DNA of 64,000 bases from Lunularia cruciata. Taxonomy: Eukaryota; Streptophyta; Marchantiopsida; Lunulariales; Lunulariaceae. The DNA is taken from NCBI GenBank assembly GCA_948567375.1, contig OX419759.1, forward strand, positions 50,941,493 to 51,005,492, in the 5' to 3' direction. Shown piece after piece: positions 10,943-23,200 of this stretch. The translations under genes and the position numbers were made by a program. The notes under the pieces are model-generated. The model saw nothing but the letters and a program-made list of their open reading frames with translations, searched no databases and was not told where the DNA came from. How positions within the stretch are numbered: position 1 is the stretch's first letter; every line of letters begins with the position of its first letter.

Positions 10943-13109
10943 CTCATTGCTAAGTAGAGCACATTTTATCACATCCATCGTAACGTTTCATTTGTATTAC
11001 TGAGAGGATGTCCCTTGGACCCACATCACTTAAGAAGATCTATTTATCTGCACTTTGAAGATCTACTTATTATAATAAACGAGTTCATCATTTAGTGTGA
11101 TATATCAAGAAATTTTGTCATACATTTTCTCATCCATTGATTGATGATCGGAATTATTAATATTATAATAGCACATTTGCTGCAATTTCTGATACGAGAC
11201 AAAACGTTCACTTCAAAAGGTAAGTTTTTCAACACACAAACCTACAGCAGGTTTGAAAACATCTGCAAATGGGTGTGGACACGGTGGGAATACAAGGTCT
11301 AGTAAGTATGATAAAACAATATTTGCCAAAGCACGTTCGTCCTCTTAAGACACATTCTAAGATTGACTAAACTTTGATCGATGACATCTTAAGATTGACC
11401 GTTGGTTAGGTCTCAACCGACAAAACTACTACATAATAATCCTGACTTTCTTGACTCCACAGTTTTCAATTGCACCTCTATACGACGTTTCCTAGGATAT
11501 CAAAACCTCAAGTTCCTACACATCAGAGATTGGGCTAGAGTACCATCAGATCTATATTCTTTTGCAATTGAGTGGAGGACCGCACAATCAATTTGACTAC
11601 TGGTACATATGTGACCTACATACTGCGAAGAAAACCTGAACACAGGACTCTCGTGAAACAAACTATTCGAGACATGTTAATAATGTAATTTAGACTCTTG
11701 ATAAAGTTGACATATGATTCACAAACAGGCAGGTTGTTTCGCTTTTACTACTGTAGCAACAGGAGGGTCAACTCATCCTTTGTCTTCCCGTCAAATATAT
11801 GTCTGACAAGCAATCCTGCGCTGCCCGGCGACTGTAGGGCTAGAAGAAAACAGAACATGAGGTCCCCTTTGGTTTCGAAGGTAAAACCTGACAGATAACA
11901 GTGTCGTTGATATTCAACTTTGGTGATCTGACGGCCCCAATCCTGGAGTGGCTATGGAGAATTTGTGGTCATGCAGTTCTTGGTCCTTGCTGTTGAAGTG
12001 ATGTCATATCATGTCTTGTCTTTTATGTCGTGTGTTCTCCACCCTCAAGGAACCGATGAGAAGAAACTCGTAGATTCGCTTTCTTGGGAATATGTTGAAG
12101 ACGACCGAGTTTTACCGGGTTTGGTACGAGCTCTGGCGTCACCCACTAAAGTTCCACTTGTCTGAATGTTTTACATAGCGGATGGCTTATATAGTTACTG
12201 TCTTGAATGTCGTTCAGTCTCCATCATGGTGAGTGAGTGGCTCATGTTACTTGGTTGAGCTTGACTTTGTCACTGGGTCGAGTACCGATGAACATCATGT
12301 AGTCCCGAGTACTATTCTAATTTTTGTAGGTCAAATCATGTGAACTTTCCTAACTTCGTGATCGGAACTTTGTTATGAAGAAAACCTTTGGTCAAATTAC
12401 ACGCAGGAAACAGGACAACAATCTTGCACCTTATAGAGTTTCACAATCATAACCGTTCGGGTTGTGTTTCTTGTCCTTTCGGACTTGTGGATCTTCTCTT
12501 TTCATACATCAGAGACATGTCGGGCTTCACAAGGAAAGAACCCATTGCAAACTGTACATCTAATAATGAAAATACTGGCCCCTGCGTGAGGGGTATTGTG
12601 CTGAAACTGGTGCACACGCAGTGGTTAGCTAGGATTTGCTCGGTCCTAGGAGACTCAAAGATGATCCAGAGTGAAAATCAGCAATCGGTTTCTTCTTTTG
12701 ATTAATCTATAGCACGATCCGCGAACTCTTACAGAACAAGTTCAGAACGTTACGTTCTCAAATCTCGTAAGGGAGTTCTTCAGTCGGAAATTCGACCTGT
12801 AGCGTTTACATCTCTATCGGGAAACTGGTTGCAGGTTCTGGACACTTTCCTAATCGGGTGTAAAATCGTTAACGGATTACAGTTAAGAATCTCTTGCAGT
12901 AGTCATTTCAAGTTGCAAGCATGTTTTGTGGAAATGTGCGTGGTACACAGGAAAACAATAAGGATAGAAAACTCGTCGATGGAGTTGAATCCAAGACTAT
13001 CGGTACTAGTCCTATGGTACCTAGAATGCCATAATTATATAAGTCACACAATTTATATGCCATTGGAATGCATAGTTATATAAATCATGTAATCTATATA
13101 TCATCGTAT
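10943..13109. other. No recognised gene
   Basis: This 2.2-kb stretch is less AT-rich than the element DNA on either side. Open frames are short (up to about 105 codons) and show no domain, splice pattern or repeat that I can support. Confidence 0.5.
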
Positions 13110-16100
13110 TATGTCAATAAGCATCACTTGGTGTGACCGATTTATATGCCATTGTATTATTTTAAGAAGTATCACCTAGTTTGATTGTGGATTGTATTAG
13201 TCAATGCTTTTTATAGAGTAATATAATTGATGTACAAAGTAACTATAAATAGGGAAACGAAAGTGATACCTTCTCATCTAGAATGGTAAGTTTTTGCAGA
13301 ATTTGTGACAAGCTTAACGGGTGCTATATCCATAGCTTTATGTAACTCAAAGGTTAGAGAATTAAATATACCTGTACTTGCAGAAATTACTTATTGCCGT
13401 CCACCTGTTATTCCGCCTGTTGTCGTTTTAGGAGGAAGGGTAATCACTCCAAAACTATAATGTGTGTTGCACCTCTAGGAAAAAGGGTAATTACTCTCTC
13501 CAAAACCACAATATAGAATCACTAACCACAACATCCATTATTATCAATTGATTGTCTCATATTATTTACAACTTTTCCCCTAACTTATGTTGTTGCAACG
13601 TATATCAATGTTCCCTCCTCCAAGTGAGATATCCACTCTCTTGTATCATTACAAACACAGAATTTATAGATATATCATCAATCCTCCAAAAGACAAAAAT
13701 TCATATACACCTTGTTTGATCTAAAGCAAGAATATACTCATAATTGAGTAACTAAAAATATTGATGGATTGACCAAACCTAGGTGGAACTTTATTATTGT
13801 CAAGAAATAGCTAGTGCAAGTTGGAATGTCTTAATACAAGATTAAGCTAGGATCCAAGAGCTTGTACCTTTGCCAAAGGAACAACAACAATGCACCTAAT
13901 TGAACAAGGAATGGTATCCACTCTCTTGTATCATTACAAACACAAAATTTATAGATATATCATCTATCCTCCAAAAGGCAAAAATTCATATACACCTTGT
14001 TTGATCCAAAGCATTAATATACTCGTAATTGAGTAACAAAAGATATTAATGGATGATCAAACCTAGGTGGAACTTTATTATTGTCAAGAAATAGCTAGTG
14101 CAAGTTGGAATGTCTTAATACAAGATTAAGCTAGGATTCAAGAGCTTGTACCTTTGCCAAAGCAATAACAAAAATGCACCTAATTGAACAAGGAATGGAT
14201 GGGTAGACTAGAAGAGAAAGTAGAGCTTGTTACAACTATTGATCCATTAAGGAAAATTACAAACCTCTTGTCCAATTGAAAGGCAAAGAGGCAACAAATG
14301 AACTATCATATTGTGTATGAGGAGACAAACCATCTCTCATTGCATGTCACTCAGAGTAATCGTACTTGGAGAGAAAAAATCCCTCTTGCACCTCCATGAC
14401 ATAAATTTCAAAGATTATCTATCAACAATCACAAAAAAAATAGGAAATAAAACGTGCCAAAAGTTTCCAACTTCCCAAAAATGCCACAAGTGCAGTCTTC
14501 TCTATAGATTATAAGCCTACATTTATGTATAAACTTGGTGTATAGATATTTATCTATGTACAAAATCCACTATTACATATTCAAAGTCCATAGTCTTATG
14601 ATATCACAAAAGATTCACATAATCCTTCTAACAAACATGATAGGAAGGTCAAGAAGGAGGAACTATGCATAATAAATAGATCAATCAATGAGCAAAACTA
14701 GAGTAGAGTATACTTATATCACCTTAGATATCCAAGTAGAGGAAGACCATCTACATAAAAATATCTGCTATAAAGATAGTATTAGAAACGCATGTGATAA
14801 AATCCTTGAACGTTGCTAACATTCCAAGAATGTATGAACAATCTATAGATATAAGATCTCTCTCTTTGGGTAGAGGTAAGAAGGAATACTTAAAGAATAC
14901 TACGCTCCACACCATACACTTTGATACCTTGATTCTCAAATTTATAAGAAAAGCTTGGTAGTCTCAGTGGTCATAGTTAATTTAGTCTACAAAACACACA
15001 ATGTCAATGTATATGTATATTGTATATCAAGAAAATGAAAGACATAACTTAGCATAAAACAAGTAGTAGATAAAGAGCTAAAAAATAATCAAAGGCAAAT
15101 ATTGATCTCCTTAATTTATCTATTATGTACCAACAACTAGCTAAAAAAATATAAACTTTGTCTTATAAGGAGCTATGGTGGCAACATAGAAAAGAAGAAG
15201 AATCATAAAAGACAACTAAAAAGGAATAAGACTCACCAAAATCCACAAGTTCCACTCAACTCTCTAAAGATAAGTGCATACAAAACTTTATTAAAAGAAT
15301 TCTAAATATCTACTTGAAAAATCTAGTCTACGTGAATATCTAAGAGCTATAGTACCAAGAAATATAACCTCAAAACCTCTCAATCTAGCCACTACAAACT
15401 GATGTGACCTAAGTGCTATTGGAAGTGAGAAAAATATAAAATACCATATTATGGCTAATAAAGTGCAATAAGATCTCCCCAATAGCAAATGGTCCAATTA
15501 ATCTTACATTCTTCTAAATTGCATGAAGTCTATTCATATCTAGCACTTGAGTAACTAACATAAAAATCTCCCTTTTTGCTAATGCTATATTCACTTCAGA
15601 ACAACTCTACAAAACTACTAAAGGATCATCTACTTGGAAGTAATCTCTAAAATATTCATAAACTATCCTTGATAAACCTCTTCTCTAAGAGAAAAATGGA
15701 TTGTACATAATACATGAAAAAGTGACATATCAAGACTTGATAACTCCTAGGCTAATACTCTAAGATCTCTAATAATGCTACTTCTCATTGTGGAAGATGC
15801 AATAGAAATAAAAAGGAAATAATATAATTAATATGATTTGGATATAGAGCTCATGTTGCTTTTTATACTCTCCGACGCAACCCAAAGTCTTTACACCCGC
15901 GTAACCAAGTGGAATCTATAGTACTTTATGACTAAAACTAATTCCTACCATGTGTAGCTTAAATGGTCTCCTCTTATAAGGCAGCACAAACTTTGCCTTG
16001 CAATCTATGAAATCTAATAGTTATATCTCTTTGTCTACACTCCCCCTTCTAGTATATTATAAATATTCTTGTGGAAATAAAAAAAAAGAACCATGATAGC

Positions 16101-16360
16101 TCATGTGCTAATTGATCCTATGATAAGCAAAAAGCCTATTATGGGAGAGTACACCGCAACCTATAAAAGAACACTAGATATGGAAACTATACTCAAATAG
16201 CTCAATAGTATATAAACTACTTTAGTTTTATGTATCTTTGCACATGGATCTTTATCAAGAGTGAACCCGAGTGTATCATACTCTAAGTATGGTGTATCTC
16301 GCATCGGCTTGAATAGCCCCACATGAGAACGAAGCGATAGATAATAGAATGAATACATGT
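13110..16360 (-). pseudogene. Old, nearly full-length minus-strand copy of the finger/RT/endonuclease LINE
   Basis: On the minus strand, counterparts of the whole LINE ORF appear in order from high to low coordinates. The N-terminal segment (SHVG...RDTP) is near 16300. The RT block HQFVVARLRGFEVIFLG is at 15300-15450. The KVSKCMVWS...DFITCVSN block is at 14750-14930, then the knuckle and endonuclease region at about 13270-14200, and the distal C-terminus at 13110-13260. Both Cys of the finger have been lost (CPVC became YLEY-like). No frame is open for long and the copy is far more diverged than the one at 7.7-10.9 kb. The 3' tail is missing or unrecognisable. An internal tandem duplication sits at 13631-14199. 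Confidence 0.75.
13631..14199. repeat. Tandem duplication, two units of about 285 bp inside the LINE copy
   Basis: Units 13631-13915 and 13916-14199 are nearly identical. Both begin ATCCACTCTCTTGTATCATT and end near ACAAGGAATGG. The unit is part of the LINE ORF (region corresponding to about 10030-10315 of the better copy), so the duplication arose after insertion or was carried in by it. The few differences between units suggest it is younger than the overall decay of the copy. Confidence 0.9.
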
Positions 16361-16411
16361 TATAGCTAATACCAAGATAAAGTGTACAAAAGTATATCCT
16401 AAACTCTTTTA

Positions 16412-16416
<5 letters not shown>

Positions 16417-16478
<62 letters not shown>
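16417..16478. repeat. (TA)n microsatellite
   Basis: An uninterrupted run of about 31 TA dinucleotides just outside the 5' side of the old LINE copy. Confidence 0.95.
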
Positions 16479-16484
<6 letters not shown>

Positions 16485-19415
16485 TTATTTTTTCATTACG
16501 ATAATAATAGCTTTTTACTTTGGGAAAGATAGGTTGAGTGGACAAAAGGGACGGTTTGCTACTTACTCTTTGTCATTTGAGCTCGGATCATTTGAGTTCC
16601 CCTTGGTCATTCAACAGTATATGGAAAACTTGCAAATAAGGATAATCATATAGAATAGTTTATACAAATAAGAATTGTAATATGGAATGTTTCATGTTTT
16701 ATCTTGTATCTTTCCATATTTGCAAGATCACAACTTACTTCCATCACAAGTGTTGAGTCTCAAACACTAACAATTACAAACACTTATAATTTCTAATCTT
16801 CATCTCCATAGCTAAGTTTGATTATTCTTATACTAAAATACTCATCCAAAACCTTACAAATCTAAGCACTATAATATCTTCAAATGAAATTTTCCATGAT
16901 AGAACTAATATTAATTTACTTATAGCGTAGCATAAAACCTAATGTATACGTCAACTATTCATAATCGAAAAACAGTACTTTTCATGCTCTTCATGTGTCA
17001 AGCGTACATTTTGTCCCTACAAAAATACTGCGATAGGCATGATGTAGTCGATTCTTCTGCAACAATTTCTTTGTCACAGGAGGCTGAGGATCACATTAGG
17101 CGCTTTGACCTAAAAGACTTCACTGCCATAAACAAGTCTTGATTGACCTAAAAGACTTACCCTAAACAAGCTCATCCTGACATAACATGAGATCTGTCAG
17201 CAGTTACTTAAACAGACAGTCCGGTCAATAGGAACTGGCCGCTTGATAATGGATCTCCTTCTTCAAGATAAGTCAAGTCATCGAAGTCGAACTATCCGAC
17301 TGAAGAACGAAAGAAGATAGGTGAGATACGTGGAATATCGAACATAGTGCCAAGTACCTCCGTCTGATTTCGAGTTAAGTACTGATTGGGGTAGGAAGGC
17401 TTGTTGTCAACAATCTGTCGGGTAATGTCGGTTGCCTGTACGGGAGTGGGGAGAAATTCGTGCCATTGTGATGCAGCAATGCTATATATATTGCTCACTT
17501 TTGAGCGGATTGTAATAATGAAATTGAGGGTAACTTATTGTGCTCATAATTCTCTAAGAGTTTGGAGAAAATTCATCGAGCATTCTGATAATCGAGGGCC
17601 TGTGGACTTTGATGATCTTCTGGAAGATGATGATGCTATGGTGAGTCAAAGCTTTTGCATAAGTTCACCTTAAGTGTAACCACAAGTCTTTGCAGTTGTA
17701 TAGCCCTCTCTAAGTGGTATATTGGAACTTACTCTCTTTGCTACCACAAAAGCAAAATAGTAAACACAGTAACATATGTGGTTTTGTTTAGTCCACTTTC
17801 ATTAGTTTCGCATACGAAACCCCAATCCTTTGTTGAAGGCCACTATTGTTGACGAGACTATTGTTTATTGAAACAAGACTATTGTCTATTGAAATTTCTT
17901 CAGTTGAGGTTTATGCGATGTGGAGGGCCACACGAGGCCCTTCACATTTATTGTTTTTTCCTGCTGACATCACGTAAATGCATCAAATGTGTAATTCTGC
18001 AGGATTGTTCCTGTGTTCTCCAGTGTACTACTGAACTGTAAGTCTTATTTGCTACCAAGTTCATCGACCGTATCATGTCTGATTTATTCGTTTTGTCTTT
18101 TAGGGTGTGAACATCCTCAAATGGTTCCAACACGAGTTTTCGTTTTGACAGCAACTATGTGACCAGCACCCCGTTCTTTTCTATATTCTGGGAAGAGCAC
18201 CATTGTCAAACATTGGATAGCTCAACACCAATTAAAAAGTTAAGCATCCGTTTCACTACACATTGTTTATTTCTTCCGTAAACCAATCTGGGAAAAGATA
18301 ACACTGGAATAGAGTATGGTAGCTTATGGCCTTAAGGGCGCGGGGCGCCCATGCGCACCTGATGAACTCAAGCTGGGGACCCATGTGACAGCACCCCGAA
18401 ACTTACCCTATCCAAATACAGAATTTAGAAAAGGGAGAAATCACTAAGGAGTTGAGATAGACCGGCTGACCTTCCCTTGATAGACCGCCTCCCCATTACT
18501 GGAGCTGACCGATATGAAGGATCGATGATTCCCTGACTTCCAGTAGAAGCTCATTTTGCCCGTGTTCTCTGTAATAGCCAATGGAAGGCTGGCACGGCGG
18601 ATGTCTTGAAGATCAGTGGGCTACAAAGACACCTCCTGTAAAGCGCAATCGGCTCATCCCCGAGAATCGGCCAGCCTCTACCTCAATCCGAGATCATTTT
18701 ACCAGTTAGCTCCCCTGTTACCCTAACCGAGCGGTCAATCCGAAGCTGATTTTACCGGCCCGCGAGCTGAGTTGAGTTGCATGGTTCGCGTTGTGGAACT
18801 GCGTGGGTGGCCACCTCGATCAATCTCCCTAACGTGCGTGGTGCTTGCGACACGTCGTATCTTATCATTAAAAGAGTTGTTAAAACTACGCCGCTATACT
18901 GTACCCGCGTTGCGCTAGGGCTTGGCAGAGCGGGCAGGATAATGACGAAGGAAATGGCCAGGGGAGGTAAAGAAATCAAGGAAGGCTCAAAAAGCGGAAT
19001 GGAAGGACGGTTCAGCTCTTGAAAAAGGATAGGAGCGGGGCTTGAACTTTCACGTTTGGAGGTGGGGGGTGGTGTGTGATTAAACTAAACCTGTGGTGGG
19101 TAATCGTTGGTTTGGAGAACCCGAGCAGAGGTTGGGATTGGGTTTGGACTAGCCATGGAGCAGCTGCAGGGCCCCAGCGAAAGAAGGAGGCCTCTGTCGA
19201 GGCCTTCGCTGCGATTGCAGTAGAGGCACTACACACACACTTTACCTGTTTCTGCCGCGCCTCCAGTAGAGATTTTCGTGTAGCGAGATAGGGGAAGGGG
19301 GAGAGAAGTGTTGTGAGGGGAGAGGAGAGGAGAGGAGAGGAGGGAGTATAGCCAGAGAAGAGACTGGGGAGGTGGAGCTTTAGTGATGAGAGGAAGGAGT
19401 GAGGAGAAACGACAG

Positions 19416-19417
<2 letters not shown>
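16479..19417. other. No recognised gene; intergenic region before the DCD-nucleotidyltransferase gene
   Basis: There are no long or motif-bearing ORFs. The base composition rises in GC from about 18300 onward, toward the host gene, as expected near a promoter. No TATA box or transcription start can be placed with confidence. Confidence 0.5.

Positions 19418-19453
<36 letters not shown>
19418..19453. repeat. (GA)n microsatellite in the upstream region of the host gene
   Basis: A run of about 18 GA dinucleotides inside a wider purine-rich tract (19290-19490), roughly 0.8 kb before the start codon at 20240. GA/CT runs are common in plant promoters and 5' leaders, where GAGA-binding BBR/BPC factors can act. 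A regulatory role here is inference from position only. Confidence 0.8.
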
Positions 19454-19456
<3 letters not shown>

Positions 19457-20239
19457 TCTGTCTGTATGTTGAAGAAGGAAGGAGAGGGCACCACGAGTAA
19501 GGTTTTTGCATAATCAGTTGACGAGCCGTGCGGATTGCGGAAGGGTTTACAACCCGCATGCATTTGAAGAAGGCTTTGTTGCTGTGGTCATGCGGTCGCG
19601 TGCAACCCTATCTGGAGGCTGTTGTTGATCCATTGTGCAGAGAAGTGGTGTTTTGAGAAGCTTTTTGGCTGGCGAGCGTGGGAGGACGGGTGCGTGGAGC
19701 GAAGGGGAGGAAGAGGAGGTGGGGAGAGAACGAGTTGGATCATCCCATGGCTTGAATTTGTGATATTGCGAACATTTGCATGGTGGTGAAGTTTGTAACT
19801 TGCGAGGTCGGAGTGCAGAGAATTTACGGTGTTTACAGCATTTGAGGAAGGTGTTGTTCTTGTTCTTGTTCTGGGATACGATTAATCTGTAGAGATACAT
19901 AAACTCGTCCTGCTGCGTGTTAGTTAGTGACGCAATAAAATACCGGCCTTATCTTTTTTTTGTCCCTGAGGTTCGGACGAAGTTCAATTCCGATCGCTTC
20001 CCTTCCATTTTTAGTAGAAGTAAATTCTGCCGAGTCTTATGTTTCAGGGTTTTGGTAGGCGCTTCTGAAAGGAAGGTGTTAGTATATAGAAATACGTGAG
20101 GAAGACGAGAGAACGGCGATAGAGTCAGGGGTAAACTTGACAGACTTGACAGAATTTGGGCGGCAAGTAGCCTACGAGCTCTCACACTGAAGAGACCAGT
20201 GGCGGTCGTATAGAAGGGAGCGTATATGTGGCCGTAAAG

Positions 20240-23200
20240 ATGGTGGCAACGAAAAGAAGCCCGCAGCTAGAAGTGAATAATGCGAAGGAGAAGCGATCAG
20301 GGAGCACCGAGGCAGGGTCAGTCTTTCAAGAGCCGCTCGGGGGCTTTATATTTGTGTGCAACAATGACACCATAGACGAGGACTTCGAGCGACATCTCTT
20401 TGGTATGTTCTTTTCAATGAAGAATTAATGTCTGCACAGAGGCATGCCTATCTTAAGGTCAGCAACTTCAGACTGCAAAGTCTGTTACACTTGGGGGCTG
20501 CAAGATGAATCTCCTGGGAGCTTCCTTGGCGTCCACCATGCTCTTGGATGGGTCTGTTTGCTGTAATTTTCTTCTGAGGGTGACGGGTAGACATGCGGCC
20601 CGTTTGGTTTCAAATTTGTCTTGAATTAGAACACGAGAGTGAATAATGAGTGGTTAGGTCTCTTACTGGAGGGGAAATTGTATCTAAACTGGTTGTACGA
20701 GCTCTGCCGATCAAACTTTATTGCCTTTGCCTGGGAGGATAACTAAAGCGTGTCTTACCCTTATCTTTGACTTCAAACTTGCGAGATCCGCCTACAACCA
20801 ACTGTTTGCTTGTACATGACAAGCTGTTACTTGCTGCGTAAACTTAGTTGAGTTCGAGAAATATCTTTCTTTGAAAGATTGAGGCATCCTAACATACGCT
20901 ATTTGTTGAGTAATCACCTTTGTCTGAAAGAATTGCTCGTGAAGGAGGGAAACTGTTGTTACAGTCACGGGGGTTCAACGCTCTGGACCGGTAATTACTG
21001 CAATGATTCTTAGTCACTCATGACAGATTCACGTAGCACGTCAGATAATCCGAGCCATGATTTGCATATTCGCTGGCTACTCTGTCTTTTGTAACAATTT
21101 TCAGCATGGGCGGTTTTTGGAGGATAGACCTTGAGGTGAAGATGTGGTGGAATGTTGAGGGGCTCGATTTCTGACTGTCGTTCTTTATACAATCAGACCT
21201 GGAGTGTATCTTTCTTCGGTAACAGTCATTTATTACTTAGATATAATGGCTACTGAACAACCATAACGTAATTCAAAACGATTTTATATGAGCTTTTGAG
21301 GCTACTTTGTCAAGTGTAGGTAGGCAAAGCAAGCCATCCGTCGGATACTTATAAAATAATAGAGTTCTTTTTTTCCTGATGAAGATTATGTTCTGAAGCG
21401 TTAGTTTGTTGAAAGCTGTCGCTGGAGGCACGTCTGGGCTAGTCTGTAGTTGGTAACAATATGTACTTAATGGTATGTTCTGGAGTCCTCAGTGCTTGAC
21501 TACGTGCTCTAAGTATTATTTCTTCTGCAAACTTTGGGAGAATCTCAATTGGACGTACCAGGGGAAATGGACGAGTAAAGAACAGTGGTGGTGTATGTGC
21601 ATTATCGAGTTATGAACAGTCTGTCGTGACTTCTGTCGTTTGTTAAGAAATTTGCTCTGCCCCAAAAATACTGCCCTGATATTTGAAGGAAGTCAAAGAT
21701 ATTCAAGCAGGAGCCTGAAATTGTTGGGGAATTTTGAGGCGTGATAAAGAAAGTTCGAATTCGTACATTACAATAATACATTCGAGGATCTTGATTGCGG
21801 TACTCCAATTTGGCATCTGTGGACTGTAAAGGATTTGTCCTCGTTTCAAGCGTTTATCTAAGATTCTATCCTTCACGCGGTACCTGACATATCTGTTCTC
21901 TACATGAATACGGCGACGGTTGTAGAAGACATGAGAAGGAAATTTTTCTGCCCTTGGAGTTTCTGGGGTCCATCATCAAATCCTATTATAGTCACAAATG
22001 AGTCGATGGGGAGATCAGCAAGACCTGCTCATTTTGCTGAAGTGTTAAAGTGCGCTGTGGCCGCTACTTTCTTCCCTTTGGTGTCAAACGGCACCTTTCG
22101 GTTATTGTTTAGTTTGACACTCGTGTGGGTCCTTAGTGTACTGAAGATTAGAGTCTGTTGATCAAATTCTCTTTTCATTGGTAAAACTCCGTGTTCCCCA
22201 TGCCCTTTATTGTCTGTTCTCTGCCAACCTTGCTTTGAAAATCGGCCCTGTGTACGGTCGTGTTCTTAGCGTATCGTATTTCCGTTTGGCAGGTTTACCT
22301 CAGAGACACCATGATTATGTAAAAGCAATACAACCAGGACTTCCACTTTTTCTGTACAACTATTCAACACGCTGTCTTCATGGAGTTTTTGAGGTGATAT
22401 TTCTGATACAGTACAAACGCAGCAAAACTCTTCACGTTTCTTCTCTCGTTTTGTTCCACAAATGTCCCAGTTATTTCCTTATTCGTTTCATACAGTGCAA
22501 CATATAGAGAATGCAGCGTCACTTCTGACTGGCTGATACTCTCATTTGCACAGGCTTCTAGCGATGGTGGCCTGAACATTGAGCCGGACGCATGGGGGGA
22601 GAACAAGGATTCGCGTCGAAATGGCAGACAATCAGTTTCTCGATTTCCTGCCCAGGTGAGGTTCTAACGGAGGGTGTGAGAATCAAGACCAAGCTTCTCA
22701 GAGAATACTGGTTGGTTCAACAATTTCAGCGTTTAGACAATTATGAGGGCTGCTGGAGTGGTCGCAAGTAACGAGTATCGTCGAGCACCTCCAACTCTGT
22801 TATGAGTGAAATAAACTTAATAGGGCCAAGTCTGTACAGACCTCCTTATTTGCGACTGTATGATTTTGCTTCCTGCATCTTGCCCAGATTGGTTGTGAAG
22901 TTAGAGGCTGTAGCGTCTCTGACTGACAAGTTTGAGTTTATCCGTCCGTCAACAGGTTCGAGTAAGGTGGCGAGAAGAACGACCACCTCTTGACGAAGAG
23001 AAATTCCGGCCTGTACTTTATCATTATGATGGACCCAAGTTCAGACTCCACCTTTCACAATCTGAGGTACTTGTCCAAGGAAGGTCAGGAGGTTTGCCGA
23101 TTACATTGGCTGTGTACTGTGCGTGAATTTCATCACTCGATTGCTCTCGTTTGGTGTCAGCTCTTTCGCCTAATTGGAACTATTGGCTACTTGGTACAGG

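Noticed and set aside
16418-16479. Long AT run as a possible origin or matrix-attachment site.
   Set aside because: A simple dinucleotide microsatellite is enough to explain it, and a second one exists at 55.5 kb.
19012-19563. Minus-strand 183-codon open frame opposite the promoter region of the host gene.
   Set aside because: It is driven by the GA/CT microsatellite (it encodes a run of Leu-Ser) and has no domain or splice context.
20228-20239. GTG at 20228 as the start of the fusion protein.
   Set aside because: It is not an ATG. The first in-frame ATG is at 20240, and the frame upstream runs only to a TAG at 20168.
22990-23199. The open frame of exon 5 extends upstream to 22990 and could be read as the start of an 840-codon gene.
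   Set aside because: Exon 4 (22956-23066) in another frame carries the conserved DCD end and finishes at a GT donor. The CAG at 23197-23199 is a good acceptor, and splicing joins LHLSQSE to AQELLKLF as in other DCD domains. The upstream extension is intron read-through.
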